This document shows, piece after piece, positions 1 to 10,545 of a stretch of DNA of 64,000 bases (position 1 is its first letter; every line of letters begins with the position of its first letter). Made by a program: the position numbers and the translations under genes. This DNA comes from Crocodylus rhombifer (lineage: Eukaryota > Chordata > Crocodylia > Crocodylidae). Below the pieces are notes generated by a model. It was not told the DNA's origin. It saw only the letters and a list, made by a program, of their open reading frames with translations, and did no database searches. The stretch covers positions 62,001 through 126,000 of the forward strand of contig JAVSML010021642.1 in the NCBI GenBank assembly GCA_038503035.1, read 5' to 3'.

Positions 1-258
1 TTCAATGTAGGTGCTTGAACCACCTCCGCTGGCAGACTGTTCCAGACCTTGGGGGCTCGGACAGTAAAGAAATTCTTCCTTATGTCCAGCCTGAAACGGT
101 CTTGCAGGAGTTTGTGACCGTTCGACCTCGTCATCCCTTGGGGCGCTCTGGTGAACAAATGTTCCTCCAGATCCTGGTGGTCACCCCTGATAAACTTGTA
201 GGTGGCCATCAGATCACCCCTGAGCCTGCGCTTTTCCAGGCTAAAGAGTCCCATGGCT
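1..258 (-). mobile_element. CR1 LINE 3' end of ORF2, cut by window edge
   Basis: The minus strand encodes the last part of a CR1 ORF2 protein. It runs from the region reading SLEKRRLRGD-like residues to the C-terminal FRLDIRKNFF-type block. The read-through is nearly the same as the matching part of the long CR1 at 56,947-57,210 on the other strand, with only a handful of residue differences over about 80 codons. Homology stops near 258, and the element continues off the left edge, where its 3' tail must lie. It is a 5'-truncated copy of the same young-looking subfamily and has no host function. Confidence 0.85.
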
Positions 259-2432
259 TTCCTTGATTATAATGTGCACCCTGATCTCCAGCGGCTGAAT
301 TTTGGGAGGAAGGTGTGTGTGGTAATGCAGAAAACACGGTACAGTGCAAGCATGAAGTGTTAGCTGGGCTATTCCTGCATGGAAAGAATTCATTTCTTGA
401 TGTAACCACATCTCATCTAGAGTAGATCAGAGCTCCTGGCATGGGATCATACTCCATCCTGATACAGTGTCCCCATCAGAATCAAAGGATTAAAAAAAAA
501 TCCTGTTTTTATGAGAATTGCATTAAAAAAACTCAGGAGGGAGGTTCTGACAACATTGAAACATTCTGTTTTGACATCATTTTAGTGAGACATTTCAGTT
601 TTCCATCTGGAACTGACTTTTAGCTTGGGTTGTCCATTTGATTTGATGCATGATTGTCTCTGCTAAAATCAGAAGAAGGGATTAGGCTGGTAAGTGTGGA
701 AGGATCAAGATGATTTCTGCACCCCACCCCCCAGCATTTTTCTTGTTGGGGGATTTTGAAATCTAAGGGCTTTGTTCTGATGGAGGGTGAAGTCAAATCC
801 TTGAAAATCTTGAAAGCTTTCATATAACGATGCTTCATCCTCTGTACAGCCCTCTTCCCATCAGCACTGAGAAAGAATAAATCTTGGTCTTTTTAAACCC
901 TAGCAACATGTTCCTGCCCATCTGCTGGATGGCAGCCCTTGCAGACTGGCTTCTCATTGAAGGGAATCTCAGAGACACAGCTGTATTCTTAGTTTAATTA
1001 GCTTTATTTGCAGAGATGCAGCAGTCTTGCAGCCGAGGTGGTCAGGCACATTGGAGGAGGCCTGTCTGAACTCAGCACCCATTCCCACGTAACGTCCCTG
1101 CTGAAGAAGGGGCTGTAGAGAGAGACTTGCAGAGATCAAATTCCCCCATGCTGTTGCGGCTGCCCCACAAAGACCCCACAGTAGCAAACCGAGAGAAATG
1201 CAGCATATCTATCACATCTAAACCCTTGCTCGGATGCTGAAGAATGGAGCTGAGCTGCTGGTCCAGCTTTCAGGAGGGTCTCATCACCTCCAAGGATGGG
1301 ACTGTACATACGACTGCCTTTTCTGCCTATCGGCCTAGACTCCTGGGTTGTGCTTATAGCCAGGGTATCAGAGCACCTGACACAGCTATGAATACACTTG
1401 CAGGCCTTCTCACGAGCCCCTTTCCCCTTCTGGAGGAAGACATTTCCTGTCCATGGGAGGTCACGGGAATGCTGGTTGAAAGGAGCTCAGAGGACAATGC
1501 AAAATCTTTGCCCTTTCCTGAAGCTGGATCCTTGGTGGGAGCTGTTTGCTGAAGGAGCCGAATCCACGGTGCCCACCATGCAGGTGAGGTCGAGGAAGAG
1601 GCCTGTTGCTGAAGAACCAGGCTGCAGCGTTCTGCATCACTTGGAGGAGGCTGTAAGGGAAGCTCTTTCCTCTGCAAGTCCCGTGCAGTATGGTTCCCCA
1701 ATGTGGAGGTCACTGGGGGCAAGAAGGATGCAGTCTGGTGGCGAGGAAGTGTGTCATTACTAAAACCTGAAGCAAGATGCTCTCAGGAGAAGGGGGTACT
1801 CTGGATAATGGGAGCTCTTCTTTTTTTCAAATCACATTTTGTTTCCAGGCCAAATCGGTTCCAAATTAAGTTCCAGTCTGTGTGGCACTACCACTGGCAA
1901 CCCTCCTTCTTCCCAGATGTTCAGCCTGGGGCTGAACTCCCAAATCCATGGCAGGTATCCTACGTGCAAGCACCAACTCCAGAGGCCTTGGGGTTCAGAT
2001 GCCCCCCGGTCTTGCTTGCCCTGAGCCCAAAGGTCAAAGGAGCAAGCTGGAGAGCACTCCCCAACACCGTGAGTTGTGTAGTCAAGATTTGGCTACACTC
2101 CCCCATAAGTTGTGTAGCATTTGCAGACTCTGGCAGGGGTCAGCCTGCCCACCGTGCGAGGGACTGGCCTCCACCCTAGCTACACCAAGTCATTGAAGGC
2201 CAAGAAGGTGGTGGCCCCAGTCTCCCCTCCAGCCTCACCTGTCCTCCCGTACCTAAGCCACCTCCTTTCCATCCCAGACAGGCCCCTGGGCTCGATGGTG
2301 GGCATGGCTATTGGAAAGCCCCAGATCTGGGAGCCAGCTGGACAGACAGTGGGCAGTTAATGAGTTGACCCCTGCTCACATCTGCCCTCGTTAAAAACCA
2401 TGCTGGCAAACCCTCCCCCCCACCCCTCCCTG

Positions 2433-2457
2433 AAACCAAACCAAACCAAACCAAACC
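2433..2457. repeat. (AAACC)5 simple repeat
   Basis: Five perfect AAACC units in a row follow a C-rich stretch. It is a short pentanucleotide microsatellite. It is not the vertebrate telomere unit TTAGGG. Confidence 0.9.
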
Positions 2458-3185
2458 TTTGCCATGCTGCAGACAGACATTGCACCGGAGGGCAAGGTGG
2501 AGGCACCAGTGCCATCCTGGTGACCTACTGGTGGCACTGGAGGTACCCAACAGGCAGGCTGGAGGCAGGGGAAGCAGGTAGCACAGTGAGGATGGAAATG
2601 CCTGGGCTGGCTTGAAATGGGTCTGGGAAGGGGAGAAATGAGGAATAACTTCTCTCCCTTCCCTTTGTCCATCCACATGCTCAGCAGCCTGGCTGGGTAG
2701 GGTGTGCAGCTCAAAAGCAGAGGGCAAGGAGCAGGCAGGCTCCTGCCTGGTGTTGTGACTGTCCCAGTGCAGTAGCTAGTGCAGTTGTTGTTTGTGAGCT
2801 GGACGGAGTCGTTTGCCCACAGTGGGGATACACGATCATTTCTCAGGGTCTGTCACACTCCTGGCCTCTGTCACCCATTACAATGGAAGGAGATAAGCAC
2901 CTGGCTTTATTCTCCTCATTTCCCCTGCTTGGCTAAGGTGGAATTGGCTTCACAGAACTTATTTCAGTTGCTCAGTCTTTAATTATGCCAGACAATCAGT
3001 GCCAACAGTGAACTGGAACAAGCCACGCTGTGGCCAGCTGCAAAGCACGTGGCTCTGTTACTAAGAGGGATGGCGGGGAGCCGTGCTGGAGGAAGCGAAT
3101 TTGTGCATGGATGAAAGATGTTCTATCCCCCTTGTAGGGTGGCTTAGAAAGGGTTGACTCTTTATGGGAAATTCCCCTTCAAAGA

Positions 3186-3250
3186 GGCATTCATAGATTG
3201 CCTCAGACTTCTTGAGATCATCAGGTCCAGCCCTTCTGCCCTCCCATTCT
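3186..3250 (-). mobile_element. Old CR1-like 3' end scrap
   Basis: The string TTCATAGATTGCCTCAGACT followed by GATCATCAGGTCCAGCCC has the layout of a reversed CR1 tail (TCATAGA... then ATCATCTAGTCCA-type block). It is diverged and short, so the call is tentative. Confidence 0.35.
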
Positions 3251-4291
3251 TCCTCCCCAGTTTTTCAATGGAAAAAGGATTCTCAGTTCTGCAGACATTT
3301 TTGGTCCTCCAAAAATTTCCCTAATCCAACACCTTTTAAACATAGTTTCTATTGTTCCACAGTTAAAATCATTCTCATAGATCCATTGTGAATCTAGTTT
3401 CCATCATTTGGGTTTAATACCCTCCTGCATGTATCTTATCCCAGATGGGCTCCCTCCCTGTGAACAGTTTCCCTAGGGCAAGACAGTTCGTGGCCCTCAA
3501 ACCAGGGTGGCCAATACAATTCAACTAACGTGGATAGATGGTGGGCTGGATGATGTGGCCGAGGAAGAGCCCCAGAGGAGATAACTGGGTACCACACACA
3601 TGGTTATTCTGCCCCAGCCGTTTGTGCAGAAGATGTCTTCTGGGGGCTGGACCCTGACAAGGGAAGGCCAAAAGGTGCCTGCTCTGCTCCCTGTCAAGTG
3701 GAGAGTGGCTCCTGAGTTTGGAGACCAGACCTGGCATGTTGGCTGGGCCCAAACCCCTGCTCTGGAGCTGCAGTAAAACACCTGAACTCCTCTGGCTCCA
3801 ACAGTTGAAGACAGAGAAGTCTCAAGGTGTTGGCAATCCAGTCCCCATCCCCAGAGCGCAGGCCCAGCAGTGAGCAGGAGTGAGCTGCCATAACAGGGAT
3901 CCACTGGTTTCTGGCCTCAGAGGTTGGGGCCCTGAGTGCTCAGGGCTTCATGCTGTGACCTCCTCTCTCTGAGCAGGACCTGGGAAAAGGTGGCAAGTCC
4001 TGACCGAGTTCAGGTGGCCTGTTCTCCTTCAGCTCCCTGGAGTCAGGAAAGTGTTTCCATCAATGCAAGCTGGCTTTGGAGTTGGCTCGGCTCTTGTGGC
4101 GACTCCAAAGTGGGTTTCAAGCCGAGTGGAGGTGAGAGGTCTCAGTAGGTCTCCAGCAGGTGATGAGAGGTCTCCGTTCCCTCCCCTCCTGCCTCCCTCC
4201 ATAGCTCTAAAGGGATCCAATATTCTCCGTTGCTCCCACATACAGTTGCTCTGACCCACCCAGAGGCCGTGGCCTCCTTTCACAGGCGAGC

Positions 4292-4459
4292 ACAATTAAT
4301 TTTCACGTGCATGTCAACGTGGCCAACTTCGGCGTGCAACAAATTGACTGGCCATGGGCATGCAATAAGTTGACTGGCCATGTCAACTTGTTGCACGCTG
4401 AAGTTGGCCAAGTTGACATGCACATGAGAATTGCTTGCGCAGTCAACTTGTTGCACGCC
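4292..4459. repeat. Foldback hairpin with ~60-bp arms plus direct repeats
   Basis: The left arm at about 4,294-4,353 and the right arm at about 4,375-4,433 are near-perfect reverse complements, sharing blocks such as GTGCATGTCAAC, GGCCAACTTC and GCGTGCAACAA. They are separated by a 21-bp loop. Overlapping the loop is a direct repeat of about 26 bp: TGCAACAAATTGACTGGCCA at 4,335-4,354 and TGCAATAAGTTGACTGGCCA at 4,361-4,380. A further partial copy (AGTCAACTTGTTGCACGCC) sits at 4,441-4,459. No coding potential is evident. It could be a foldback/MITE-like element or a locally expanded palindromic repeat. The family is not recognised. Confidence 0.85.
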
Positions 4460-4929
4460 CAGCACTTTTTAAACACTTCTGTTCTCTCCCAACTCCTGAC
4501 ACCTCTTGCTTTAATTTTGTGATTCCAGTCTAGAAAATAGCAACTTTAAAAAAAAAAATGTCAAAGGTGGAGTGGGAAAGAAATAGGTTCTTCTTTTATG
4601 TTTGTAAGGCTCTTCTGTGCTGCATAATTCAGGCTCTTACAGCCAGGAAGGGTGATGTCTGTATTACAATAACAAAGGCCATCGAAAATGTGCTGCATGA
4701 AACACAAGGCCAAGGAAGACTGCACTGTTCCCCCTCTCCCCAGTTAACAAACTACTGGTTTTGAACATGGCTGGTGGCACTCAGTGATTCAGGACTTGGC
4801 TGTTCCTGTGTCATGTTATTACCATAAGACGTGTCAATGGGTTGGACTGGCAGAAGGTGAGGGGAGATTGCCCAGCAAACACTTCAAGGAAAGGCTGGTG
4901 GGGGGGAGAAGAGGAAGGGGAGATTGAAA

Positions 4930-5716
4930 TCTCAGGAGGTTCAACAAGGACAAGTGCAAAGTCCTGCACTTAGGAGGGAGCAATCCCATGCACCGGTGTA
5001 GGCTGGGGCTGACTGGCCGGGCAGCAGCTCTGCAGAAAAGGACCTGGGGGGATGGGGGACAAGAAGCTGAACAGGAGCCAGCAGTGTGCCCTTGGTGCCA
5101 AGAAGGCTACCGGCATCCTGGGCTGCACTGGTAGGAGCGGTGCCAGCAGATTGAAGGAAATGATTCAACCCCTCTATTCTGCACTGGGGAGGCCACACTT
5201 GAAGTCCTGGGTCCAGCTGTGGGCCTCGCACTACAAAAAGGATGTGGACACATTGAAGTCCAGTGGAGGGCAACAAAAATGGTTGGGGCTGAGGGACATG
5301 CCTGGTGGAGAGAGGCTGAGGGAACCAAGCTTAATTAGTTTGCAGAAGAGAAGACCGAGGGGGATTGAATAGCAGCTTTCAGCTCCCTGCAGGGAGGCTG
5401 CAAAGAGGATGGAGCTGGACTGGTCTCAGTGGGGGCAGATGACAGGACAAGGAGCAATAGGCTTTAGCTGCGGCAAGGGAAGCTGAGGTTGGATATTAGG
5501 AAAAACTTTCTCATGAGGAAGGTGATGAAGCACTGGAACAGGTTACCCAGAGATGTGGTGGACTCTCTGTCCTTGGAGATTTTTAAGACCCAGCTCAACA
5601 AAACCTTGGCTGGGATGATGTAGTTGGGGCTGGTCCTGCTTTGAGCAGGGGGTTGGACTAGATGTGATCTCCTGAGGTCCCTTCAACCCTCATTTTCTAT
5701 GATTTTGTGATGCTAT
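4930..5716 (+). mobile_element. CR1 LINE 3' portion
   Basis: The sequence begins at the AACAAGGACAAGTGCAAAGT block, the end of the RT region that encodes FNKDKCKVLH-like residues. It runs through the C-terminal ORF2 region to the characteristic tail GAGGTCCCTTCAACCCT followed by TTTTCTATGA. Stops and frame changes break the frame throughout. It is a 5'-truncated, inactive copy of a different, older-looking CR1 subfamily than the one at 54.4 kb. The subfamily is shared with the fragments at 31.9, 32.9 and 44.8 kb. Confidence 0.85.
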
Positions 5717-5790
5717 GGTCCTGCCTTGAGCAAGAGCTGGACTAGACCTTCTAATCTAGGGATGACCTCCTTCCCTATGATACTAAGGCT
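5717..5790 (+). mobile_element. Second short CR1 tail
   Basis: Directly after the CR1 above comes another tail-like stretch (GTCCTGCCTTGAGCAAGAGC, GACTAGACCTT, GATGACCTCCTTCCCTATGA). It looks like a very short, separately inserted or duplicated CR1 3' end. Confidence 0.55.
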
Positions 5791-5865
5791 CTGTGTCTGT
5801 ATAGCCCCTAGCACCTCTGGTAGGTCAGACTGGACAACCACTCTACAAACAATAAATCGCAGTAA
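5788..5865 (+). repeat. Old dispersed repeat tail (CCTAGCAC type)
   Basis: The string GTATAGCCCCTAGCACCTCT, followed downstream by CAAACAATAAAT, resembles the tail of an old L2/CR1-like repeat common in sauropsids. Related copies are at 26,835-26,935 and 44,518-44,600. The assignment rests on remembered consensus shape only. Confidence 0.4.
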
Positions 5866-7254
5866 AACGACATCAGGACTCAAGAATTTAAAATAGTGAT
5901 TTACTAATGAAATGCCTCAGTTCATGGGAAAGAGTCATAAAAGCCATGCCCAGTTAATAGAGATTGAAGCAAATTCAAGGGATTTCAGGAACAGTCACAA
6001 AAGGGTGGGGTTGCGGTAGGATAAGGAACATCTTTAAAGGACTTCATGGGTCTAGCACATCTACAGGATGACCCTGGCTCTTAATAGCTGACAGGGCTCA
6101 AGGCTCAGGAGCTGGCATCACACATAGATCTGGACCCCAAGCAAGCATCTGATGTGGTCCAAAGGGGCACAGAGACAGGAGAAACTGGGCAGAGTTGAGG
6201 GCAGGGAGACTGAGAGTGGATGGCAGATGAAGGGTAGAAGAAGGTTACAGAGATGGGGAGTGGCCAGGTGCTGGAAACTACAGGCACAGTTGGTGTCGTG
6301 CAGGGTTTTCGGGTCATGACAACCCAATTCCCACCGTGCGGCTCATGGCTAAGGTGCTGCAGGCTGGATCCCAGCTGGGTGGGAGGAATGGAGTGGCTGG
6401 GACCCAGTGATCTGGTGGATCTGCATGCCACTGCTTTCTCTTGGAGTAAATCAAAATGGCATCACTGTGCATCCACTAGTAGCTGCTGTAGGCTTGATCG
6501 GGCAGGATGTGGCCCATGCCTTTCGGTTCAGAGTCACAGGAGAGTTGGGTTGGAAGGGTTTTCTCGCTACCACTCCCATGACTGATCGCTCCATCGACTC
6601 CCCCAGACTTTCTCATCACCTTGGAGGGAAATGCGTCCCTGCATGTGCCTCTGCTGTTTGAGGCTATGGTTTGCACCTGACCTGAGAAGGGCTTTCCTGT
6701 TCCTTTGTCTAGCCACGCAGGTGCAAAACAACAGGGACGATCCCTCTCACCTCCTGTCCACAGATCTCAGCGCACCTCACAGCTGTTGGGGAATGCAAGG
6801 ATAGGGAAACCGAGGCACGGGCCCCATTCAGATCAATTCCTGTTGACATCCATGGGCTTTGGGTTGTGCGTGAGGTGCCACAGTGAGCATCTGTTGAAGG
6901 CAGGGAGAGGACCCAGGCTTTCCAGCCTATGGGCCTGGGACTTAATCCACAGAGCCAGCCTTTCTCCACTGCAAAAGCAGAGCTTCCTCTTGAAAAGTGG
7001 GACTCAGGGAAGAGAAGGTGACAGGCTGGATTACGGCTTCATAGACTTTGTAAAGAGAAGGCCAGAGCTGCCAAGGAGAGAGAGCTCCTGTTGTGAGACC
7101 CTGGAGTTCAATCAGATGTTGATGAATGCCATAAATTAGATCCCAATCAGCCCGCGGGCCCCAGGGACACAGCCCCAGCAAACAGGCAGAGAGGGATGGG
7201 TTTAAAATATGCCCCCCTTCGTGGGGAAGCGGAGGGCTGGCTGCCTCCCAGAAA
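5866..7254. other. Unique sequence without recognised gene
   Basis: Only short chance open frames occur here. I see no repeat signature apart from possible weak MIR-like text near 6,800-6,960 that is too diverged to call. Confidence 0.45.
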
Positions 7255-7365
7255 TCACACCCGGCCTTTCCAGAGGAGGAAGGAATCAGCGCTTTAATTG
7301 ACTCGCTGGTAAATGAATTTCATCATCTGTAATTAGCAGAGAAGCTCCTTTATTTGGAAACCGGG
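7255..7365. promoter_or_regulatory. Candidate conserved AT-rich non-coding island
   Basis: This short unique segment is rich in homeodomain-like cores: CTTTAATTGA, TAAATGAATTTCATC and TGTAATTAGC. It differs from the GC-richer surroundings and has no repeat signature. This is the usual look of a conserved non-coding element, but conservation cannot be judged from one sequence. Confidence 0.25.
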
Positions 7366-7541
7366 GGAAGTTCCTGGCACGCTGCGTTCACAGCGGCTGC
7401 TTCTTGTGGCGTCGGCTTTTCAAAGTACGGGCTGAAGGTAAAGCCCTGCCGGCTTCAGGAGAGCTCTGCTAGGCTCTGATCAGCAGGGATCCTGGTTTCC
7501 CCTGATTAACATCCCCCCCGCAATTTTTGGATTTAAAAAAA

Positions 7542-7587
7542 GTAACCCAAAATCCACGTTTTCCCATGATTAAAATGAAACGCCACT
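7542..7587 (+). repeat. Left arm of inverted repeat flanking gypsy block
   Basis: This 46-bp stretch (starting GTAACCCAAAATCCACG, ending GAAACGCCACT) is the reverse complement, with a few mismatches and 2 bp of length difference, of 12,249-12,292. The inner 24 bp are identical. Both arms run directly into a CA/GT microsatellite on their inner side. Confidence 0.85.
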
Positions 7588-7593
7588 TTTATA

Positions 7594-7629
7594 TACACAC
7601 ACACACACATGCACACACACACACACACA
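7594..7629. repeat. (CA)n microsatellite, left
   Basis: About 17 CA units with one interruption (ATGC). It lies immediately inside the left inverted-repeat arm. Confidence 0.95.
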
Positions 7630-7689
7630 AATAAGGGAAACCCCCCTCCCGTTGACCCTTCGAGGTTCTTTTTTGGGAACTCTGCAGTG

Positions 7690-8545
7690 CCTGATGCCTG
7701 TAAAGCTCAGCTCAGGGACAGACTCGGAGCTCGAGCCCGTGTTTTCTTCCTGCATGACCGGGGGTGTGGAGGAGGCTAAGGGGGTGGAGCATCACATTCG
7801 TGTGAGCAACCCATGACCCTTTCACGGAAGGTCTCAGTGCATTCCCTGCCCTGAGATGGGGGAAGTAAGGCATCATCTGCAGGAGCTCGGGGGCCACCGC
7901 GTCATCGCGGAATCGAAGAGCCCGTATGCCTCTCCTGTTGTGACTGTGCGGAAGAACAACGGCCAACGCTGTATGTGTATTGATTACTGGACTTCGAACG
8001 GCCGGACCATCGCTGATCAATACACTGTGCCACAGGTGCAGGAGGCTTTGGACTGTTTAGTAGGGAGCAAATGGTTTTCAGTACTAGACCTCCGCAGCGG
8101 CTCCTACCAGATACCTCTGCAGGAAGAGGACAAAGAGAAGACTGCTTTTATTTGCCCCTTGGGATTCGATCAGTTTGAACGAATGCCCCAAGGGATATCC
8201 GGGACTCCTGCCACCTTCCAGCGACAAATAGAGAAGGTGGTTGGGGATATGCACATGATCCAAGGACTGGTTTATTTAGATGATATTATTGTTTTCAGAA
8301 AGACCCTGGAGGAACACAAAGAACGGCTACTCCGGGTACTCGATCGGCTGGAAACCGCTGGACTTAAGTTGGCCATTGATAAATGTAAGTTCTGCCAGGC
8401 CTCTGGGAAGTACATAGGGCATATCGTATCACAGGAGGGGGTCAGCACTGATCCGGAGAAAGTAAGTGCTGTGACCACCTGGCCTCAACCCAAGAACTTG
8501 AGGGAATTGAAAAGGTTCCTGGGATTTGCAGGTTTCTATCGGTGA
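7690..8545 (+). pseudogene. pol: Gypsy pol: linker and reverse transcriptase
   Basis: The open part starts at about 7,856, but similarity to gypsy pol begins earlier, near 7,690, in broken frames (a linker with VEHHI-like residues). Visible RT motifs are the SKSPYASPVV block, CIDYW, FSVLDLRSGSYQI (motif A aspartate), PQGISGTPATFQ (motif B-like) and YLDDII (the catalytic YxDD, intact). The end is KRFLGFAGFYR, the start of the thumb/connection. A TGA stop at 8,543-8,545 interrupts the frame, and similarity continues beyond it in frame. In a live element this enzyme copies element RNA into DNA inside cytoplasmic particles. Here it cannot make a complete protein. Ty3/gypsy is assigned rather than copia or a retrovirus because of motif spacing and the downstream integrase. 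Confidence 0.85.
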
Positions 8546-9105
8546 TTCGTTAAAGACTGTGCTACAATAACTGGACCTTTAAATGCCCTAACTTGCGGAC
8601 ACCAGATGGGAAGGTCACCCTGCAAGAAGGGGCGAAAGAATGACTTAAATGGGCTTCCTGTGACATGGTGCCCCACACAGCCTTTTGGTCCCCGGTGGGA
8701 CTCATGGTGAGAAGATGCCTTCCAGGAGGTGATCCGGTGGTTGACTCGGGCACCTGTGCTGGCATATGCTGATCCCAACAGCCCTTTTCTTTTGCACACG
8801 GATGCTAGCCTGTCAGGACTGGGGGCTGTACTGTACCAGGAACATGATGGACACCAGCGACCAGTGGCTTTTGCCAGCAGGGCATTGTCACCCAGCGAGA
8901 CGCGCTACCTGGTACATAAGCTTGAATTCCTGGCCCTCAAGTGGGCCGTCACTGAGAAATTCGGGACTATCTGTATGGGACTACCTTTCAGGTGTGGACA
9001 GACAATAATCCCCTTACCTATGTGCTCACCAGCGCTAAGTTGGATGAGACCAGCCAACGCTGGATCATGGCACCAGCTAACTACACCTTCAGCCTGCACT
9101 ATTGA
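8546..9105 (+). pseudogene. pol: Gypsy pol: RT connection and RNase H
   Basis: After the RT stop, the frame is disturbed up to about 8,729, where it resumes with VLAYADPNSPFLLHTDASL, the RNase H start carrying the first catalytic aspartate (TDAS). Next come GLGAVLYQE, PVAFASRALSPSE and the ELEFLAL-like block containing the catalytic glutamate (here KLEFLALKWAV). Near 8,960 the reading frame shifts, and the remaining RNase H text (WTDNNPL-like, YVLTSAKLDE) continues in another frame to a TGA at 9,103-9,105. RNase H removes the RNA strand after first-strand synthesis. This copy has the key acidic residues but is split by the shift. Confidence 0.8.
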
Positions 9106-9864
9106 ATGAGACGAAAGAACATGGATGCCGATACCCTGTTTCGACAACTCCCCAGCAATGCCGGGAGTGTTTGGAGCCCCGAGACAGTGAAAACCATTTG
9201 CGACCTGCAGCTGCAAGGCCCTGTGGGGACGAGAGAAAGTACTGTTTGCATGGCTGAGGTGTTGGGGTTGCCCCCTGTGGGGAACCCACAGGCCTGGGTT
9301 CAGGACACCACACTGACTCCCTTTTCGTTGCCCCAGGTCAAGGCCACAGAATGGCGGATGGCGCAAGAACAGGACCCAGATGTGCGAGAGGTGTTGCGTG
9401 CCCGGAGATCAGGGAATACCCACCCCGTGACCCTTAATAATGCTACCCCAGCAGCCCACCTCCTGTTGAGGGAGTGGGAAAGGCTTCGCTTGTTTGATGG
9501 AGCGCTACATTGGGAGCTGCAGGACCCAGAAGGATGGAAATATTGGCACCCAGTCCTCCCTTGGAAGTATAAGGCCCTTGCGTTACGGGCCTTGCATGAT
9601 GACTTCGGGCACATGGGGGTGGAGCACACCCTGGCGCTAGCCCGTGAGCGGTTCTTTTGGCCCAAAATAGCTGAAGACGTAAGGACTAAATGCTCAAACT
9701 GCGATCGGTGTGTACAGAGGAAGACCCTGCCTGCTCGAACTGCCTATCTACACACCATCCAGAGCTCAAAACCCATGGAGCTCGTGTGCACGGATTTCCT
9801 AGCCATAGAAGGGGAGGGGCACCGAAAGGGAAATGTGCTGGTTGTGACAGACCACTTCACCTGA
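9106..9864 (+). pseudogene. pol: Gypsy pol: integrase N-terminal half
   Basis: This frame is open for about 250 codons. It begins with NMDADTLFRQLP, the typical end of RNase H, and passes through a tether. It then reads the HHCC zinc-binding region ALHDDFGHMGVEHT...CSNCDRC, with both histidines and the CxxC pair present. The first catalytic aspartate of the integrase core is in VCTDFLAIE. A TGA stop ends the frame at 9,862-9,864 just after VVTDHFT, and about 15-20 bases further a one-base shift in a C run moves the remaining core into another frame. Integrase inserts the cDNA copy into chromosomes in intact elements. Confidence 0.85.
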
Positions 9865-9865
9865 T

Positions 9866-10545
9866 GTGCCCAGGCTTTCCCCCACACAAGATCAAACAGC
9901 AAGAACGGTTATCAAAGTACGGTGGGAAAAGTACTTCTTTGTGTTTGGGCTGCCTGCAAGAATCCACTCTGATCAGGGGCAAGATTTTGAGAGCCAGTTG
10001 TTGCGTGAAGTACTGACAGTGACTGGCATACAGAAATCAAGGACTACACCCTACCACCCCCAAGGGGATCCCCAACCCGAGCGCTTCAGTTGCACTCTCT
10101 TGAACATGCTGGGTACCCTCCAGCAGGAACAGAAGGCCGCATGGAGCCAGCATATCGCATACCTGGTGCATGCCTACAACTCCACTAGGAAAGATGCAAC
10201 GGGGGCCAGTCCGTATTTACTCATGTTTGGGAGGGAGCCCTGGTTACCCATAGATTTGTGCTTTTGGGGTAGAATGAGTCTACCAATAAAATTTGACTCA
10301 TGATCAATATGTAGAACAGCTTTGGGACCGTCTCCATCGTGCGTACCAACTGGCAGCTGAAACTGCCGGAAGAAACCAGCAATGCCATAAGCGGCTTTAT
10401 GATGCTCACGTGCATGAGCAAGGGTTACAAGAAGGAGACCAGGTGCTGCTGTGAAACCTGGGGCTAACTGGGAGACACAAAATCGCTGATCGGTGGTGGG
10501 CTGAGCCCTAGACAGTGGTGCGACAATTGGGAGACCTCCCAGTAT
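9866..10545 (+). pseudogene. pol: Gypsy pol: integrase catalytic core and C-terminal part
   Basis: After the shift the core continues with FGLPARIHSDQG, carrying the second catalytic aspartate. Then follow TPYHPQGDPQPERF, with the catalytic glutamate of the D,D35E triad retained, and HAYNSTRKDATGASPYLLMFGREPWLPID, a strongly gypsy-like stretch. The open frame closes at 10,303. From there to about 10,545 the C-terminal domain is readable only in fragments across frames and stops (LGLTGRHKIADRW-like text). The triad residues are present, but the domain is split across at least three frames. Confidence 0.8.

Larger units (their letters stand above)
259..4291. other. Unique sequence without recognised gene
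   Basis: No exon or recognisable protein domain was found. Open frames here are short, overlap on both strands and have no family signature. Small features inside it (a pentanucleotide repeat at 2,433-2,457 and a weak CR1-like scrap at 3,186-3,250) are listed separately. The rest is mixed-composition sequence in which I see nothing further. Confidence 0.5.

Noticed and set aside
2433..2457. (AAACC)n as an interstitial telomere
   Set aside because: The vertebrate telomere repeat is TTAGGG/CCCTAA. AAACC does not match.
7000..7540. 5' LTR for the gypsy element
   Set aside because: The region was compared by eye with 11,113-12,146 and shows no matching blocks. The element is 5'-truncated.
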